From NCBI GenBank assembly GCA_021399405.1, contig JAAFKL010000358.1:1-14891 (forward strand): a DNA stretch of 14,891 nt, written 5' to 3'. Positions 14,704 to 14,891 of the stretch are shown here, in pieces. The translations under genes and the position numbers were made by a program. Below the pieces are notes generated by a model. The model was not told the origin of the DNA, made no database searches, and saw nothing but the letters and a program-made list of their open reading frames with translations. Each line of letters begins with the position of its first letter. The stretch's first letter is position 1. The DNA comes from Candidatus Heimdallarchaeota archaeon. Lineage in GTDB: Archaea; Asgardarchaeota; Heimdallarchaeia; Heimdallarchaeales; Kariarchaeaceae.

Positions 14704-14891
14704 TGAATCTAAAACAAAAAATCACACTATCAACAGCAATTGCCGCAGCAATTGCAATATCAATGCTAACTTTTACAGCAAAAGCTTTAGGACTTTCGCA
14801 GGAAGGTGAGACCCCAGTCGATGGAGGCTTTTCACCTGAAGCAGGTAAGTTCATAGGAGCAGGACTTGCAGTCGGACTTGCAGGATTTGGA
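14703..14891 (+). CDS. atpK: A-type ATP synthase subunit K (proteolipid), partial at window edge
   Basis: The proteolipid forms the rotor ring that binds the coupling ion. The 63 visible codons give an N-terminal hydrophobic leader (about residues 8-25, ending TAKALG), a short acidic loop (QEGETPVDGG) and the start of the first ring helix, AGKFIGAGLAVGLAGFG, with the glycine-rich packing pattern typical of subunit K. The leader is common in archaeal K subunits and may be cleaved. The ATG overlaps the atpC stop (TAATG) and has a good AGGAG site. The ion-binding carboxylate lies in the second helix, beyond the window, so H+ or Na+ specificity cannot be read. Confidence 0.85.
   Translation, partial: MNLKQKITLSTAIAAAIAISMLTFTAKALGLSQEGETPVDGGFSPEAGKFIGAGLAVGLAGFG

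Noticed and set aside
14636..14854. Minus-strand open frame over the atpC/atpK junction
   Set aside because: The + strand reading gives a well-supported proteolipid with a ribosome site; the antisense frame is a shadow.
1..14891. CRISPR array, insertion sequence, prophage or defence island
   Set aside because: I saw no regularly spaced repeats, transposase, integrase, terminal repeats or nuclease/toxin genes; gene content is housekeeping throughout.

Overview
This window is archaeal chromosome, AT-rich and densely packed. The archaeal signatures are an archaeal-type CoaD, an S15 ribosomal protein of the long archaeal/eukaryotic form, the KEOPS subunit Pcc1, a bifunctional sugar-1-phosphate nucleotidylyltransferase/acetyltransferase of the Sulfolobus ST0452 type, and A-type (V/A) ATPase genes. 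Several genes have a TATA-like box 24-28 bases before the start codon and no Shine-Dalgarno site, which suggests leaderless transcripts. My tentative placement is Nitrososphaeria (Thaumarchaeota), based on overall protein character; the sequence alone does not prove it.

Layout. Positions 1-285 hold no confident gene; the first ~90 bases are GC-richer and could be the end of a structured RNA. Next on the + strand come coaD (286-762), a stand-alone SPOUT-fold protein (840-1316), and the tungstate transporter genes tupA (1331-2176) and tupB (2186-2872). A DUF1684 gene (2928-3449, +) lies between tupB and the ATPase gene tupC (3460-4212, -), which faces it. A divergent promoter region separates tupC from a uridine phosphorylase-family gene (4345-5166, +). 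That gene converges with and overlaps an alpha-oxoamine synthase of the Kbl type (5163-6341, -). A GNAT-like protein follows (6451-7389, +).

The information-processing block runs on the - strand: rpsO/S15 (9547-9092), a RecJ/Cdc45-like DHH protein whose catalytic residues appear lost (9030-7639), and pcc1 (7639-7394). It couples ribosome assembly, probably replication, and t6A tRNA modification. The divergent glmU-like gene (9736-10977, +) is next, followed by a small two-helix membrane protein (11314-10985, -). The window ends in an A-type ATPase operon on +: atpI (11527-13665), atpC (13666-14703) and the start of the proteolipid gene atpK (14703 to the edge).

I found no CRISPR array, insertion sequence, tRNA or prophage signature. 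Most of the window is housekeeping. The points most worth a second look are the apparently dead RecJ-family protein in the ribosomal/KEOPS cluster, a 10-bp-arm palindrome just upstream of S15 with a smaller palindrome before the divergent glmU-like gene, the split tup locus with DUF1684 between its parts, the double GNAT-like protein, and the I-C-K order of the ATPase genes.
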